A stretch of DNA of 14,732 nucleotides, from the NCBI GenBank assembly GCA_903853185.1, contig CAINSX010000082.1, positions 1 to 14,732 of the forward strand, given 5' to 3'. A program made the translations under genes and the position numbers. This stretch comes from an uncultured Opitutia bacterium (GTDB lineage: Bacteria > Verrucomicrobiota > Verrucomicrobiia > Opitutales > UBA953). The stretch's first letter is position 1; each line of letters begins with the position of its first letter. Below are positions 6,931 through 14,117 of the stretch, in pieces. The notes beneath the pieces were generated by a model. The model searched no databases. It was not told where the DNA came from and saw only the letters and a list, made by a program, of their open reading frames with translations.

Positions 6931-9900
6931 CTATTTGCTGATTGGCTGGGAGATGCGTAGGTAGGCGAACAGGTCCCGGAGTTGCTGGGGCTCCAAGCCA
7001 TCCAGCAACCCTTCCGGCATAAGGCTGCGTCCCATCGGGGTGAGAAAACGCACATCGGCTTGGCGCACGGTGATGTCTTCCCCTTCCAATCCGCGAAGAA
7101 CGAGGATCTGGGCGTCGCGCTCGACCAGGAATCCGCTGAGCGACCTTCCGTCGTTCGTGGTGACGGAGAAATACTGGAAGCCTTCACGGATCTCCGCGTT
7201 GGGATTCACGATACTAATCAGCATGGTGCCGAGGTTATCGCGCTGGTAAGCGGTGAGTTCCGGACCAATGCGCCCGCCCTTGAAGAAGAGCTTATGGCAG
7301 GCCGAGCACTTCTCCATGAAGAGGGGCTCGCCTGCATAGGGGTTACCCGTGCCCGCCTTGAGCTTGGCCTCGACGTCGGCGATCTTGGCGATGAAATCCG
7401 TGACGCCGGCGGCCGGCTTGACCGGGTAGAGTTCGGCGAGCAACGACTGCACCGGCTTGGGCTCATGCTGACGCATGCGTTCGACCATGTCGCGCGGTAC
7501 GGTGTTCGCGCCAACCCGGCCCGACTTCACGGCCTGCAGGAGCTGTTGCGACCATTCGGCACGACTGGCAAGCAAGGCCAGCGCGGTGAGACGGATCTCG
7601 CCGGCGCTCTTCTCGACAATCGTGACGGCCTGGGCGCCGACCTGGGGCTGACCATAGGACATCAGCGAGATCAAGGCAGCCTTACGCAACGGAGCGACTT
7701 CTGCGGAATCGGCGATTGCCAGTAAAACCGGCAGCGCTTCGGACTGACGGACCTCGCCGAAGACGCGGACCTGATTGAGGCGCTCGGTGGCTTCGGCTTT
7801 CTTGTTGGCGATGAGCGCCAGCGATTCCTTGATGGCCGCAGCATCGCCTTGGCGAATACGGAGGATCAGCGGCGCCTTGCCGGAAGCGGCCATGGCCTGG
7901 AGGAGTTCGTCGGGCAAGCCGGAGAGTTCGCGGCCGCGGTAGGCTTCCTCGAATCCCTTCATGAGATGCACGCTGTGGGCCGGCGTCGGTGCGAGGCGCA
8001 GCAACTGGGCGCAGACCAGCAGGTCGGCGCGACGGCCTTCCGTGGCGAAGCGACGCATGAGTCGCGGCAACAGGTGTTGCTGGACGAGTGGGCGATCCCA
8101 GACGGCCGGATTCTTGGCGAAGCCGACCACCGCGTCGCGGTCGATCGTCACATGAGATTCCAAGGCGAACCAAAGAAGCAGCGGAATATAGGCGTCGTTA
8201 ACGTCTTCGTCCCGTGAGGCCAGGACCGTGACGAGCTTGAGCATCTGGGCCGTCGGCAGGCGACGGGCAGAGGAAGCCAACTGTGAACGCACCTCAGCAT
8301 CGGGCTCGACCCGAGCACGCTCGAGGACGGCCGCAAAGACATCCCGGGGAAGGTCACGGGCTCCTTTGGCATCCAGTCCCGGCACGCCGAGGCCACGATT
8401 GACCCCATATCGGTCGCCAAGGAAACGCGTGGCCCAGAAACGGACCGGGGCATAGGCATGGGTCAGCGCGGCGACGGCGCGAGCGTCCGTGAGGGCGCCG
8501 ACCTGAGAGAGCGCCCAGAGCGAGCCGAGGGCGCCCCTGCCCTTGTCGGCCGCGAGTTGTGCATCGAGCAAGGCGATCGCCTGCGGGTCGCGGCGCTCGG
8601 CCAAGAGCTGCAACGAAGCCGTGCGATGAAACTTATTCGGATGCCCGAGCAACGCCACGAGCTGGGCGGTCGTCTTACCTTCCAGATTCGTGTCGGTCTC
8701 GAGCTTGGCGTCCTTGTCGCGGAGGCGATACATGCGGCCAGTCGTGGGATCGATCTGGTTCTGGTAGTGCTGACCGTGCGCGATGTAATATTCATACATG
8801 TCGGACACGAAGAGCGAGCCGTCGGGGGCATTGGCGCTATAGAGCGGTCGGAAGCAGACGTCCTCCGACCACATCGCAAAGCCCTTGTCGGTCGTCACGT
8901 AGGTGGAACCCTGCGGGATGCGCTCGGAATCGGTGACGGTGTTATGGAGCGGATCCAGGGAGAAAAGGTGCCCTTGATACTTCGAAGCCATCGCGGTGCC
9001 TTCGATGAAAGAGCCGAAATGGGCGAAGCGCGGGACCTTGGTGAGCGTGCCCAGGATGGGCAGCTGGCCGAAGGAATAAGGCGTGCGCGAGGGTCCGAAC
9101 TTCCCCGGGTCGACGCCTTGCTTGAGGTAGATGCCGCCCTGGACGTAATGCCAGCCGCGGGTGTTACCGCCGTTGTGACCGGAGTACATGCGACCGTCGC
9201 CGTCGAACTCGAGGCCGAAGGGATTACCCGAGCCTTCGCTGAAGATATCATACTCGCGGGTCTTCGGGTGGTAGCGCCAGACCATGCATCCCTCGAAGTG
9301 TACCGGCGGCGCATCCGCCGAATCAAAGCCTGGACGCACGACGCGAGAGGAAGAAGTGCTGCCATGCACACCGTAGAGCCAGCCATCTGGACCGAGGATG
9401 ATGCCATTGCCCACGGAGTGCGTGTCCTCGAGGCCAAAGCCCGAGAGATGCACGACGGGCGGACCGTCCGGAATGTCGTCGCCGTTGGCATCAGGATAGA
9501 ACAGCAGGTAAGGCGGGTTCATCACCCAGACGCCTCCGTAGGCGCGCACGGCGGAATTGGCCATATTAAGGCCATCCTGGAAGACCGTGTGCTTGTCGTA
9601 GACCCCGTCGTGCTTCGTCGATTCGTGGATCGAGACGATATCGGCGCCACGGTCATGATTGGGCGGAGCCGGCGGAACGTGGTCGTAGTGGGACCGGTAA
9701 TATTTATCGCGGCTGATCATACTGACGCCCGCGGGATAGGGATATTGGCGATATTGCGTCACCCAGAGGCGGCCGCGGGTGTCGAAGCTGAAGTGCGTCG
9801 GCTGGGCGATCTGCGGTTCCGACAGCAGCAGATCGACAGCGAGGTCCGGCGTCGAACGCATCTTCGCATAGGCGTCGGCCGGCGAAAGCGACTGGCCGTG

Positions 9901-10473
9901 GAACTGTTCGGCGCGACCGAGCACCCGGTTAGACTCACGGAACACGGAGAAAGAAGAGGAAGCCGGCTTGGCCTTGAGCGCCGGACCGGGGATGAAAGGC
10001 GTCGCGGAATATTCCCAGGCACCTTCGAGGACGCACTCCATGAAGTAGTTCATGATGAACGGCGCTTCGCCAAGGAAGCCGCCCTTCCCTTCAGGCTGCT
10101 GGACGTGGAAGATGATCTCGTTCCATTCGCCCTTCTTGAGGGTACCCACAGGGACCTTATGACGAAAGACCTCCTTGCGGGCGCTCTTGTAGCTGGGAGC
10201 GAAGGCGCCGCCGGTGCCGATCTTCACGCCGTTGACGAAGACTTCATGCGCGCCTTCAAGTTCTCGGAAATTCACACCGACGGATTCCTCGAACAGGTTG
10301 CGCTCGTGCTTGGTGAAGAAGGAATCGTCCACCCGCACCCAGGTGCGATACCAGGCGTCGGGAGCGGTGGCCGGACGAGAGGCGGGCGAAGGGATCGGGG
10401 CGGTCACCTGCGCCTCAGCGAAGGCGGTGCAAAGCCAGGCGAGGCCAAGCAGCAGGAAAAGACGGAGGGACAT
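6931..10473 (-). CDS. PVC-type membrane-bound dehydrogenase with C-terminal cytochrome c domain
   Basis: This 1180-residue exported protein belongs to the large dehydrogenase class found in Planctomycetes and Verrucomicrobia (Piru_Ver N-terminal type plus CxxCH haem domain). A signal peptide covers about residues 1-21. Residues 40-150 look like a beta-sandwich with GAHEVFVNGVKIGTGG, like sugar-binding jelly-roll modules. Residues 210-590 form a beta-propeller resembling sorbosone/glucose dehydrogenases, with FDTRGRLWVTQYRQYPYP, DGLNMANSAV, HSVGNGIILGPDGWLYG and GNPFGLEFDGDG. Residues 615-1020 are Ala/Leu-rich helical repeats of HEAT type. CSACH at 1056-1060 (bases 7294-7308) is the haem c site, and M1089 in TMLISIVNPNAEI is a possible distal ligand. 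Such proteins probably oxidise sugars or alcohols in the periplasm and pass electrons to haem, but substrates are largely unproven. The ATG at 10473 follows CCTATCCCC. It may be co-transcribed with the barrel protein downstream. Confidence 0.9.
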   Translation of the reverse strand: MSLRLFLLLGLAWLCTAFAEAQVTAPIPSPASRPATAPDAWYRTWVRVDDSFFTKHERNLFEESVGVNFRELEGAHEVFVNGVKIGTGGAFAPSYKSARKEVFRHKVPVGTLKKGEWNEIIFHVQQPEGKGGFLGEAPFIMNYFMECVLEGAWEYSATPFIPGPALKAKPASSSFSVFRESNRVLGRAEQFHGQSLSPADAYAKMRSTPDLAVDLLLSEPQIAQPTHFSFDTRGRLWVTQYRQYPYPAGVSMISRDKYYRSHYDHVPPAPPNHDRGADIVSIHESTKHDGVYDKHTVFQDGLNMANSAVRAYGGVWVMNPPYLLFYPDANGDDIPDGPPVVHLSGFGLEDTHSVGNGIILGPDGWLYGVHGSTSSSRVVRPGFDSADAPPVHFEGCMVWRYHPKTREYDIFSEGSGNPFGLEFDGDGRMYSGHNGGNTRGWHYVQGGIYLKQGVDPGKFGPSRTPYSFGQLPILGTLTKVPRFAHFGSFIEGTAMASKYQGHLFSLDPLHNTVTDSERIPQGSTYVTTDKGFAMWSEDVCFRPLYSANAPDGSLFVSDMYEYYIAHGQHYQNQIDPTTGRMYRLRDKDAKLETDTNLEGKTTAQLVALLGHPNKFHRTASLQLLAERRDPQAIALLDAQLAADKGRGALGSLWALSQVGALTDARAVAALTHAYAPVRFWATRFLGDRYGVNRGLGVPGLDAKGARDLPRDVFAAVLERARVEPDAEVRSQLASSARRLPTAQMLKLVTVLASRDEDVNDAYIPLLLWFALESHVTIDRDAVVGFAKNPAVWDRPLVQQHLLPRLMRRFATEGRRADLLVCAQLLRLAPTPAHSVHLMKGFEEAYRGRELSGLPDELLQAMAASGKAPLILRIRQGDAAAIKESLALIANKKAEATERLNQVRVFGEVRQSEALPVLLAIADSAEVAPLRKAALISLMSYGQPQVGAQAVTIVEKSAGEIRLTALALLASRAEWSQQLLQAVKSGRVGANTVPRDMVERMRQHEPKPVQSLLAELYPVKPAAGVTDFIAKIADVEAKLKAGTGNPYAGEPLFMEKCSACHKLFFKGGRIGPELTAYQRDNLGTMLISIVNPNAEIREGFQYFSVTTNDGRSLSGFLVERDAQILVLRGLEGEDITVRQADVRFLTPMGRSLMPEGLLDGLEPQQLRDLFAYLRISQPISK

Positions 10474-10558
10474 GGGGATAGGACAGAGACAACGAAAGCG
10501 GGCAAAGGTCGCAACCTTGGGCGGAAAAAGAGACAGGTACGCCGTTTAAAAAATCGAT

Positions 10559-10597
10559 ATGACGGATGTCCCGCATGACGGCCACTCCGTTATGACG
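10559..10597 (+). repeat. Three spaced ATGACG repeats in a divergent promoter region
   Basis: ATGACGG occurs at 10559-10565 and 10575-10581, and ATGACG at 10592-10597, at steps of 16 and 17 bases. They lie in the 179-base gap (10474-10652) between the leftward dehydrogenase and the rightward ADP-ribosylglycohydrolase, which must hold promoters for both. ACGGA (10562-10566) and TCCGT (10586-10590) in the same stretch are inverted copies. This could be an operator for a protein binding direct repeats, or chance. No convincing -35/-10 pair was identified in this gap. Confidence 0.3.
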
Positions 10598-10652
10598 CTT
10601 TCCGGCTTTCGATTTGGTTCGATGCCTTCGCGACGGCTGGCAATTTGGCGGG

Positions 10653-11453
10653 ATGCTCGGAGCCATCGCCGGCGACATCATCGGATCGGTCCACGAATTC
10701 AGCCGCAATAGCGACGCCACGTTCCCGCTGTTCGCCGCGAAGTCCTGCCCGACCGACGACTCGCTGCTGACCTGGGCGGTCGCGGAAACAATTCTCAAGG
10801 GCGAACGCGACTACAAGCCACGGCTCGTCGGGATGATCAGCTATTACGAGAAGCACGGCCACAACGCGCCGCTCAGCGCCGCCTTCGGCTCAGGCTTCAG
10901 CGGCTGGGTCTACGGCGGAGCTCAGGGCGAGCGTGATTCCTACGGCAACGGCTCGGCCATGCGCGTTTCGCCCGTGGCTTGGGCGTTCGACGACCTGGAG
11001 ACGGTCCTCGAAGATGCGACACTCAGCGCCCGACCTTCGCACGCTCACCCCGAGGGCATCAAGGGGGCGAAGGCCGTCGCAGCCGCGATTTGGACGGCGC
11101 GTAAGACTCGCAACCCCGAAGCCGTTCGCGCGGTCGCCGAAAACTTCTACGGTCCCCTGCCCGACCTCACGCACATCCGAAAGACCCACACCTATAATGA
11201 GACCTGCCAAGGCTGCGTGCCGGAATGCCTGGCCATCGCCGTCGGCACCCCCGACTTCGAGTCCGCGGTCCGCTTTGCCGCCTCGGTGAGAGGAGACGCC
11301 GACACCCTGGCCGCTATCACCGGATCGATCAGCCAAGCCCTCTGGGGCGTACCTAGGGCCATCCGTGAGCAATCCTTGGCCATCGCCGCCCGCTGCTATC
11401 CTGGAATGGAACTCACCGTGGCTGATTTCGAGGCCAAGTTCGGCAGTTATTGA
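10653..11453 (+). CDS. ADP-ribosylglycohydrolase (DraG/ARH family)
   Basis: This 266-residue protein belongs to the DraG/ARH family, which removes ADP-ribose from proteins, nucleic acids or small molecules with two magnesium ions. Residues 1-12, MLGAIAGDIIGS, are the typical family opening. Metal-site residues are visible as PTDDS at 33-37 and GDADT at 214-218. SHAHPEG at 129-135 matches the conserved His-rich loop, and YGNGSAMRVSP at 97-107 is a standard family block. The ATG at 10653 was chosen over an upstream TTG at 10614 because the family begins at this methionine and the 13 extra residues have no family character. It lies 66 bases before lexA, which has its own promoter. The cellular substrate is unknown; small uncharacterised bacterial members of COG1397 look like this one. 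Confidence 0.88.
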   Translation: MLGAIAGDIIGSVHEFSRNSDATFPLFAAKSCPTDDSLLTWAVAETILKGERDYKPRLVGMISYYEKHGHNAPLSAAFGSGFSGWVYGGAQGERDSYGNGSAMRVSPVAWAFDDLETVLEDATLSARPSHAHPEGIKGAKAVAAAIWTARKTRNPEAVRAVAENFYGPLPDLTHIRKTHTYNETCQGCVPECLAIAVGTPDFESAVRFAASVRGDADTLAAITGSISQALWGVPRAIREQSLAIAARCYPGMELTVADFEAKFGSY

Positions 11454-11481
11454 TGATTATAAGGGGTTTAGGGCTGACGAC

Positions 11482-11510
11482 TTGACAGTGAACAAGTTTT
11501 CATAGAACAT
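11482..11510 (+). promoter_or_regulatory. lexA promoter
   Basis: TTGACA at 11482-11487 is a perfect -35 element. After a 17-base spacer comes GAACAT at 11505-11510, a weak -10 that keeps the two most important positions (A second, T last). Transcription would start around 11516-11518, only two to four bases before the ATG at 11520. The mRNA would therefore be leaderless or nearly so, in line with the absence of a Shine-Dalgarno sequence. The -35 is clear; the -10 assignment is inference. Confidence 0.7.
11490..11501 (+). promoter_or_regulatory. Imperfect LexA box 1 in the lexA promoter
   Basis: GAAC-AAGT-TTTC is one mismatch from the GAAC-N4-GTTC inverted repeat and lies in the spacer between -35 and -10. 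Its centre is 15 bases from that of the perfect box at 11505-11516, so two LexA dimers could bind close together on the DNA. Binding is inferred from the match and the position. Confidence 0.55.
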
Positions 11511-11516
11511 GCGTTC
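11505..11516 (+). promoter_or_regulatory. LexA box 2 overlapping the -10 element
   Basis: GAAC-ATGC-GTTC is a perfect inverted repeat that fits the Gram-positive (DinR-type) LexA consensus core GAACRNRYGTTY at every position. It covers the proposed -10 and ends three bases before the lexA start codon. A bound repressor would block RNA polymerase directly, the usual arrangement for LexA autorepression. The motif is seen directly; use by this LexA is inferred from adjacency. Confidence 0.75.
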
Positions 11517-11519
11517 ACT

Positions 11520-12179
11520 ATGGAAGAACTGACCAAGAAGCAGCGGGCCATCCTCGACTACATGAAGGCCCACGTCGCCGAGCACACCTACTGGCCAAGC
11601 ATCCGCGATATCCAGGCCAAGTTCCGCTTCGCCTCGACCAACGCCGTCTTCGGCCACCTCCAAGCGCTCGAGCGGAAAGGCGTCCTCCAGCGCATCCCCG
11701 GTGCCGCTCGCGCCTATAAGATCGTCCCCGAAGTCCTTGGCGACACCTCCGAGACGGTCATCCGTTACGAAGGCCCCGGCGACGACGCCATCCAGTTCGA
11801 AAGCGTCAAGTTCGCCGGCTCCATCGCCGCCGGCTTCCCCGACTACACTGAATCTTCCGGCGTCCTCGATTCGATGCAGGTCCCCCTCGCCCCGAGCTCT
11901 CGTCGTCGTGCTCCCGAGTCCTTCGCCCTCCGCGTGCGCGGCGATTCGATGATCGATGCCGACATCAACGATGGCGACACGGTCATCATCGAACCCGGTG
12001 TGCCGAAGCATGGCGACATCGTCGCCGCGCTCATCGACGGCGAGACGACCCTCAAGCGCCTGATCAAGCAGGGCTCGAAAGTCTACCTCAAGGCCGAGAA
12101 CCAGAATTACCCGGACCTCATCCCCACCTCTTCCCTCACGATCCAAGGGATCGCGAAGTCAGTGATGAAGCGGATCTGA
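11520..12179 (+). CDS. lexA: LexA repressor, SOS regulator
   Basis: LexA represses DNA-repair genes and inactivates itself by RecA-stimulated cleavage. The 219-residue protein opens with MEELTKKQRAILDYMKAH, the normal winged-helix start. The recognition region ASTNAVFGHLQALERKG at 38-54 keeps the GHLxxLExKG pattern I recall from Gram-positive LexA, in line with the GAAC-N4-GTTC boxes in its promoter. The cleavage site is A104-G105 in SIAAGFP. The catalytic dyad is S143 in VRGDSMID and K179 in TTLKRL. The segment between the DNA-binding domain and the cleavage site (about 70-98) is acidic and somewhat longer than in E. coli LexA (202 residues). The start is fixed by the promoter: the ATG lies immediately after the operator. 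It converges on the SGNH hydrolase gene with a 15-base gap and no visible terminator between them. Confidence 0.95.
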   Translation: MEELTKKQRAILDYMKAHVAEHTYWPSIRDIQAKFRFASTNAVFGHLQALERKGVLQRIPGAARAYKIVPEVLGDTSETVIRYEGPGDDAIQFESVKFAGSIAAGFPDYTESSGVLDSMQVPLAPSSRRRAPESFALRVRGDSMIDADINDGDTVIIEPGVPKHGDIVAALIDGETTLKRLIKQGSKVYLKAENQNYPDLIPTSSLTIQGIAKSVMKRI

Positions 12180-12194
12180 GCCGGCCCCAGCCAC

Positions 12195-13187
12195 TCAGAG
12201 CGACCAGGCCTTGAGTTGGGCGTCGATCGCGGCGCCCATCACTTCGTATCCCTTGTTCGTGGGATGCAGGTAGTCGCCCATGGTTTCCTTGAGGATGCTG
12301 CCGTCAGTTTCGACCAGCTTATCCGTCACATCCACGAAGGCATCGGCGACTTGCGGCGCTTGCGCTTTCAGCAGCTTATTGGCGTCGGTGACGCGCTGGC
12401 GGGTAGCGTCTGGCTTGGCTCCGCGAGGGAGAATCGCCAGCAACAGGATTTTAGCCTGCGGGGACTGGCGACGGATCTCGCGGCAGACCTCAGCCACGCC
12501 TTCGACGGTGTCCTCCACATTGTTGATACCCGAAAGATTGTTCGTGCCGATGAGCACGACGTAAGCCTTGGGCTTGAGGCCGGCGACCTCGCCATGACGC
12601 AGGCGCCAGAGGACGTTCTCGGTTCGATCCCATCCATAGCCGAGATTGATCGGGTGGTGGGGAGCGATCCACTTCTCCCAAGAGTCTTTACCCGCGACAC
12701 GCTTGGCCTTCGGTTCGCCCGACCAGAAATGCGTGATGGAGTCGCCGATGAAGACCACGTCGGCCTGCATCGCGCCCGGCTTATTGAGGGCTAGGATCTG
12801 GTCATGACGGACGACCCAGTCGTAGGACTTCCAATCGCGGTTCTGCGTAAGCGGTACCCGTGCGGTATTCTTCGGGCCGTTCGAACCGTCGAACTGGATC
12901 GGCAACGTGCTGACTTTACCGACCAGCTTATTGCCCTCGAAAGCGGCGGCCTTAACGGTGCCGCCTTCGGGCAGGTCGATCGGCGCGAGATACACGCCGG
13001 CCGAGAAATCAGGATCCTTGCCGTTCAGCGTGTAACGGATGACGTCGGTCGGTTTTTCCGGGACGATTGTGACCGTACGCTTGACGGGATCGAGCGTGAG
13101 GACGGGATTGAGCGTGAGGTCGAAAGCGGAGACCAGGGACGAAGCCTGCATGGCCACGAACAAGGAAATCAGGCGAAGGGCGCGCAT
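12195..13187 (-). CDS. Secreted SGNH/GDSL hydrolase with N-terminal beta domain
   Basis: This 330-residue exported esterase-like protein resembles the platelet-activating-factor acetylhydrolase branch of the SGNH superfamily. In bacteria these often act as carbohydrate deacetylases. A signal peptide covers residues 1-21. Residues 25-98 resemble the small chitobiase/hexosaminidase C-terminal-type beta domain, with VIRYTLNGKDPDFSAGVYLAPI. The four catalytic blocks are all present: GDSIT with nucleophile S150, NLGYGWD with G183, GTNN with N216, and DYLHPT with D305 and H308. The ATG at 13187 was chosen over a GTG at 13214 because it places the signal peptide at the N-terminus. The start follows CTTCACCCCC with no Shine-Dalgarno. 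It lies 46 bases downstream of the methyltransferase gene on the same strand. Deacetylation of a sugar polymer is likely, but the substrate is not known. Confidence 0.87.
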   Translation of the reverse strand: MRALRLISLFVAMQASSLVSAFDLTLNPVLTLDPVKRTVTIVPEKPTDVIRYTLNGKDPDFSAGVYLAPIDLPEGGTVKAAAFEGNKLVGKVSTLPIQFDGSNGPKNTARVPLTQNRDWKSYDWVVRHDQILALNKPGAMQADVVFIGDSITHFWSGEPKAKRVAGKDSWEKWIAPHHPINLGYGWDRTENVLWRLRHGEVAGLKPKAYVVLIGTNNLSGINNVEDTVEGVAEVCREIRRQSPQAKILLLAILPRGAKPDATRQRVTDANKLLKAQAPQVADAFVDVTDKLVETDGSILKETMGDYLHPTNKGYEVMGAAIDAQLKAWSL

Positions 13188-13233
13188 GGGGGTGAAGGCA
13201 AAGTGCCGAATCACCCGTCGCTGGCAACGCTAA

Positions 13234-14040
13234 CTAGGCCTGTTTCTGGAGCACCAACAGGACGTCCGAGTATGCCATGTCGATCTTGCGGGTGGACGTG
13301 AGATCGTAGTGGAAATCGTGGCAGACGACGAGGCGCAGCGACGGCACCTTGCCCAGCAGGGCCTTCAGCTCAGCCGGCGAATACGTCCGGAAATCCCAAA
13401 GGGTCTCCTCGACGCGAGTCTTACCCTTCTCGGTGATGCGCATGCGCGTGCGCATGGCCTCGGTACGGGACTTCCGGTCGGCCGGGGCGGACCAGGTGTC
13501 GCTGACCACGCGGATGCCGGGCTTGCGACCGATCCAGCGCTCATGGTCGGGGGGCGTGTTCTTATAATCGGTGAGGTGCAGGCCGAGCAGAAGCAGGCCA
13601 CCCGGACGCAGGGCTGCGGCCATGCGACGCAGGGCGCTCACGGCGCCGGCTTCGGTGTCGATATACTTGAACGTGCTGACGAAGCAGTGGGCGACGTCAT
13701 AACGGGCGCCCTTCGGCACCTTGAAACCCTGCAGGCGATCGCGCCATACCCTGCCCTTCAGCCCCTTGGCCTTCAGGCGGTTCTTGGCGAAGGCGACCTG
13801 GTGCTTGTTCAGATCGAAGCCATGGACGACGTGCCCGCGAGCCGAAAGCGACTCAAGCAGGCGACCGGACCCGCAGGCCGGCTCGAAGACCTGCATCGGC
13901 CCATCCAGCTTCGGCCCGTGCTTCTTCATGATGCCTTCGATGAAACGTGTCTCCTTCGGCGTATAGTCCGCGTACACCATGTCGTAATACAACGGCGAGT
14001 CGTACCACGCCGTGGCGGAATTTTTCGGAGAAGTACCCAT
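13234..14040 (-). CDS. Class I SAM-dependent methyltransferase
   Basis: This 268-residue soluble protein has the Rossmann-fold SAM site. Motif I is VFEPACGSGRLL at 51-62, the acidic residue after strand 2 is D76 in GFDLNKHQ, and the post-motif strand is ARYDVAHCFVSTFKYI at 112-127. ALRPGGLLLLGLHL at 143-156 is the usual motif III. The second half (160-268) is less conserved and probably binds the acceptor, which cannot be identified. The ATG at 14040 was preferred over a GTG at 14073, whose extra 11 residues have no family character. The gene lies 77 bases after thiC on the same strand. No function in thiamine synthesis is implied by sequence. Small-molecule methylation is as likely as any macromolecular target. 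Confidence 0.87.
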   Translation of the reverse strand: MGTSPKNSATAWYDSPLYYDMVYADYTPKETRFIEGIMKKHGPKLDGPMQVFEPACGSGRLLESLSARGHVVHGFDLNKHQVAFAKNRLKAKGLKGRVWRDRLQGFKVPKGARYDVAHCFVSTFKYIDTEAGAVSALRRMAAALRPGGLLLLGLHLTDYKNTPPDHERWIGRKPGIRVVSDTWSAPADRKSRTEAMRTRMRITEKGKTRVEETLWDFRTYSPAELKALLGKVPSLRLVVCHDFHYDLTSTRKIDMAYSDVLLVLQKQA

Positions 14041-14117
14041 GACGGACAAGCGGAGCGTTCGCCAACACGGCACCCTGCTTCGCAGCAGTTCACCATGCCA
14101 GCAGAACCCCTTACCGC

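Noticed and set aside
8458..10578. Open reading frame of 706 codons on the plus strand, antisense to the dehydrogenase
   Set aside because: The opposite strand encodes a full, recognisable multi-domain protein. The antisense product is dominated by Arg, Gly, Glu and Val with no domain or motif, as expected from codon bias in GC-rich DNA.
10614..10652. Upstream TTG start for the ADP-ribosylglycohydrolase
   Set aside because: The 13 added residues lack family character, while the ATG at 10653 begins the typical MLGAIAGDIIGS opening.
10474..10652. CRISPR-like or mobile-element structure suggested by short repeats
   Set aside because: The repeats are only six or seven bases, with no spacers of uniform size, no terminal inverted repeats and no transposase or cas gene nearby.
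13188..13214. GTG start nine codons upstream for the SGNH hydrolase
   Set aside because: It would place polar and aromatic residues ahead of an otherwise normal signal peptide that starts at the ATG at 13187.
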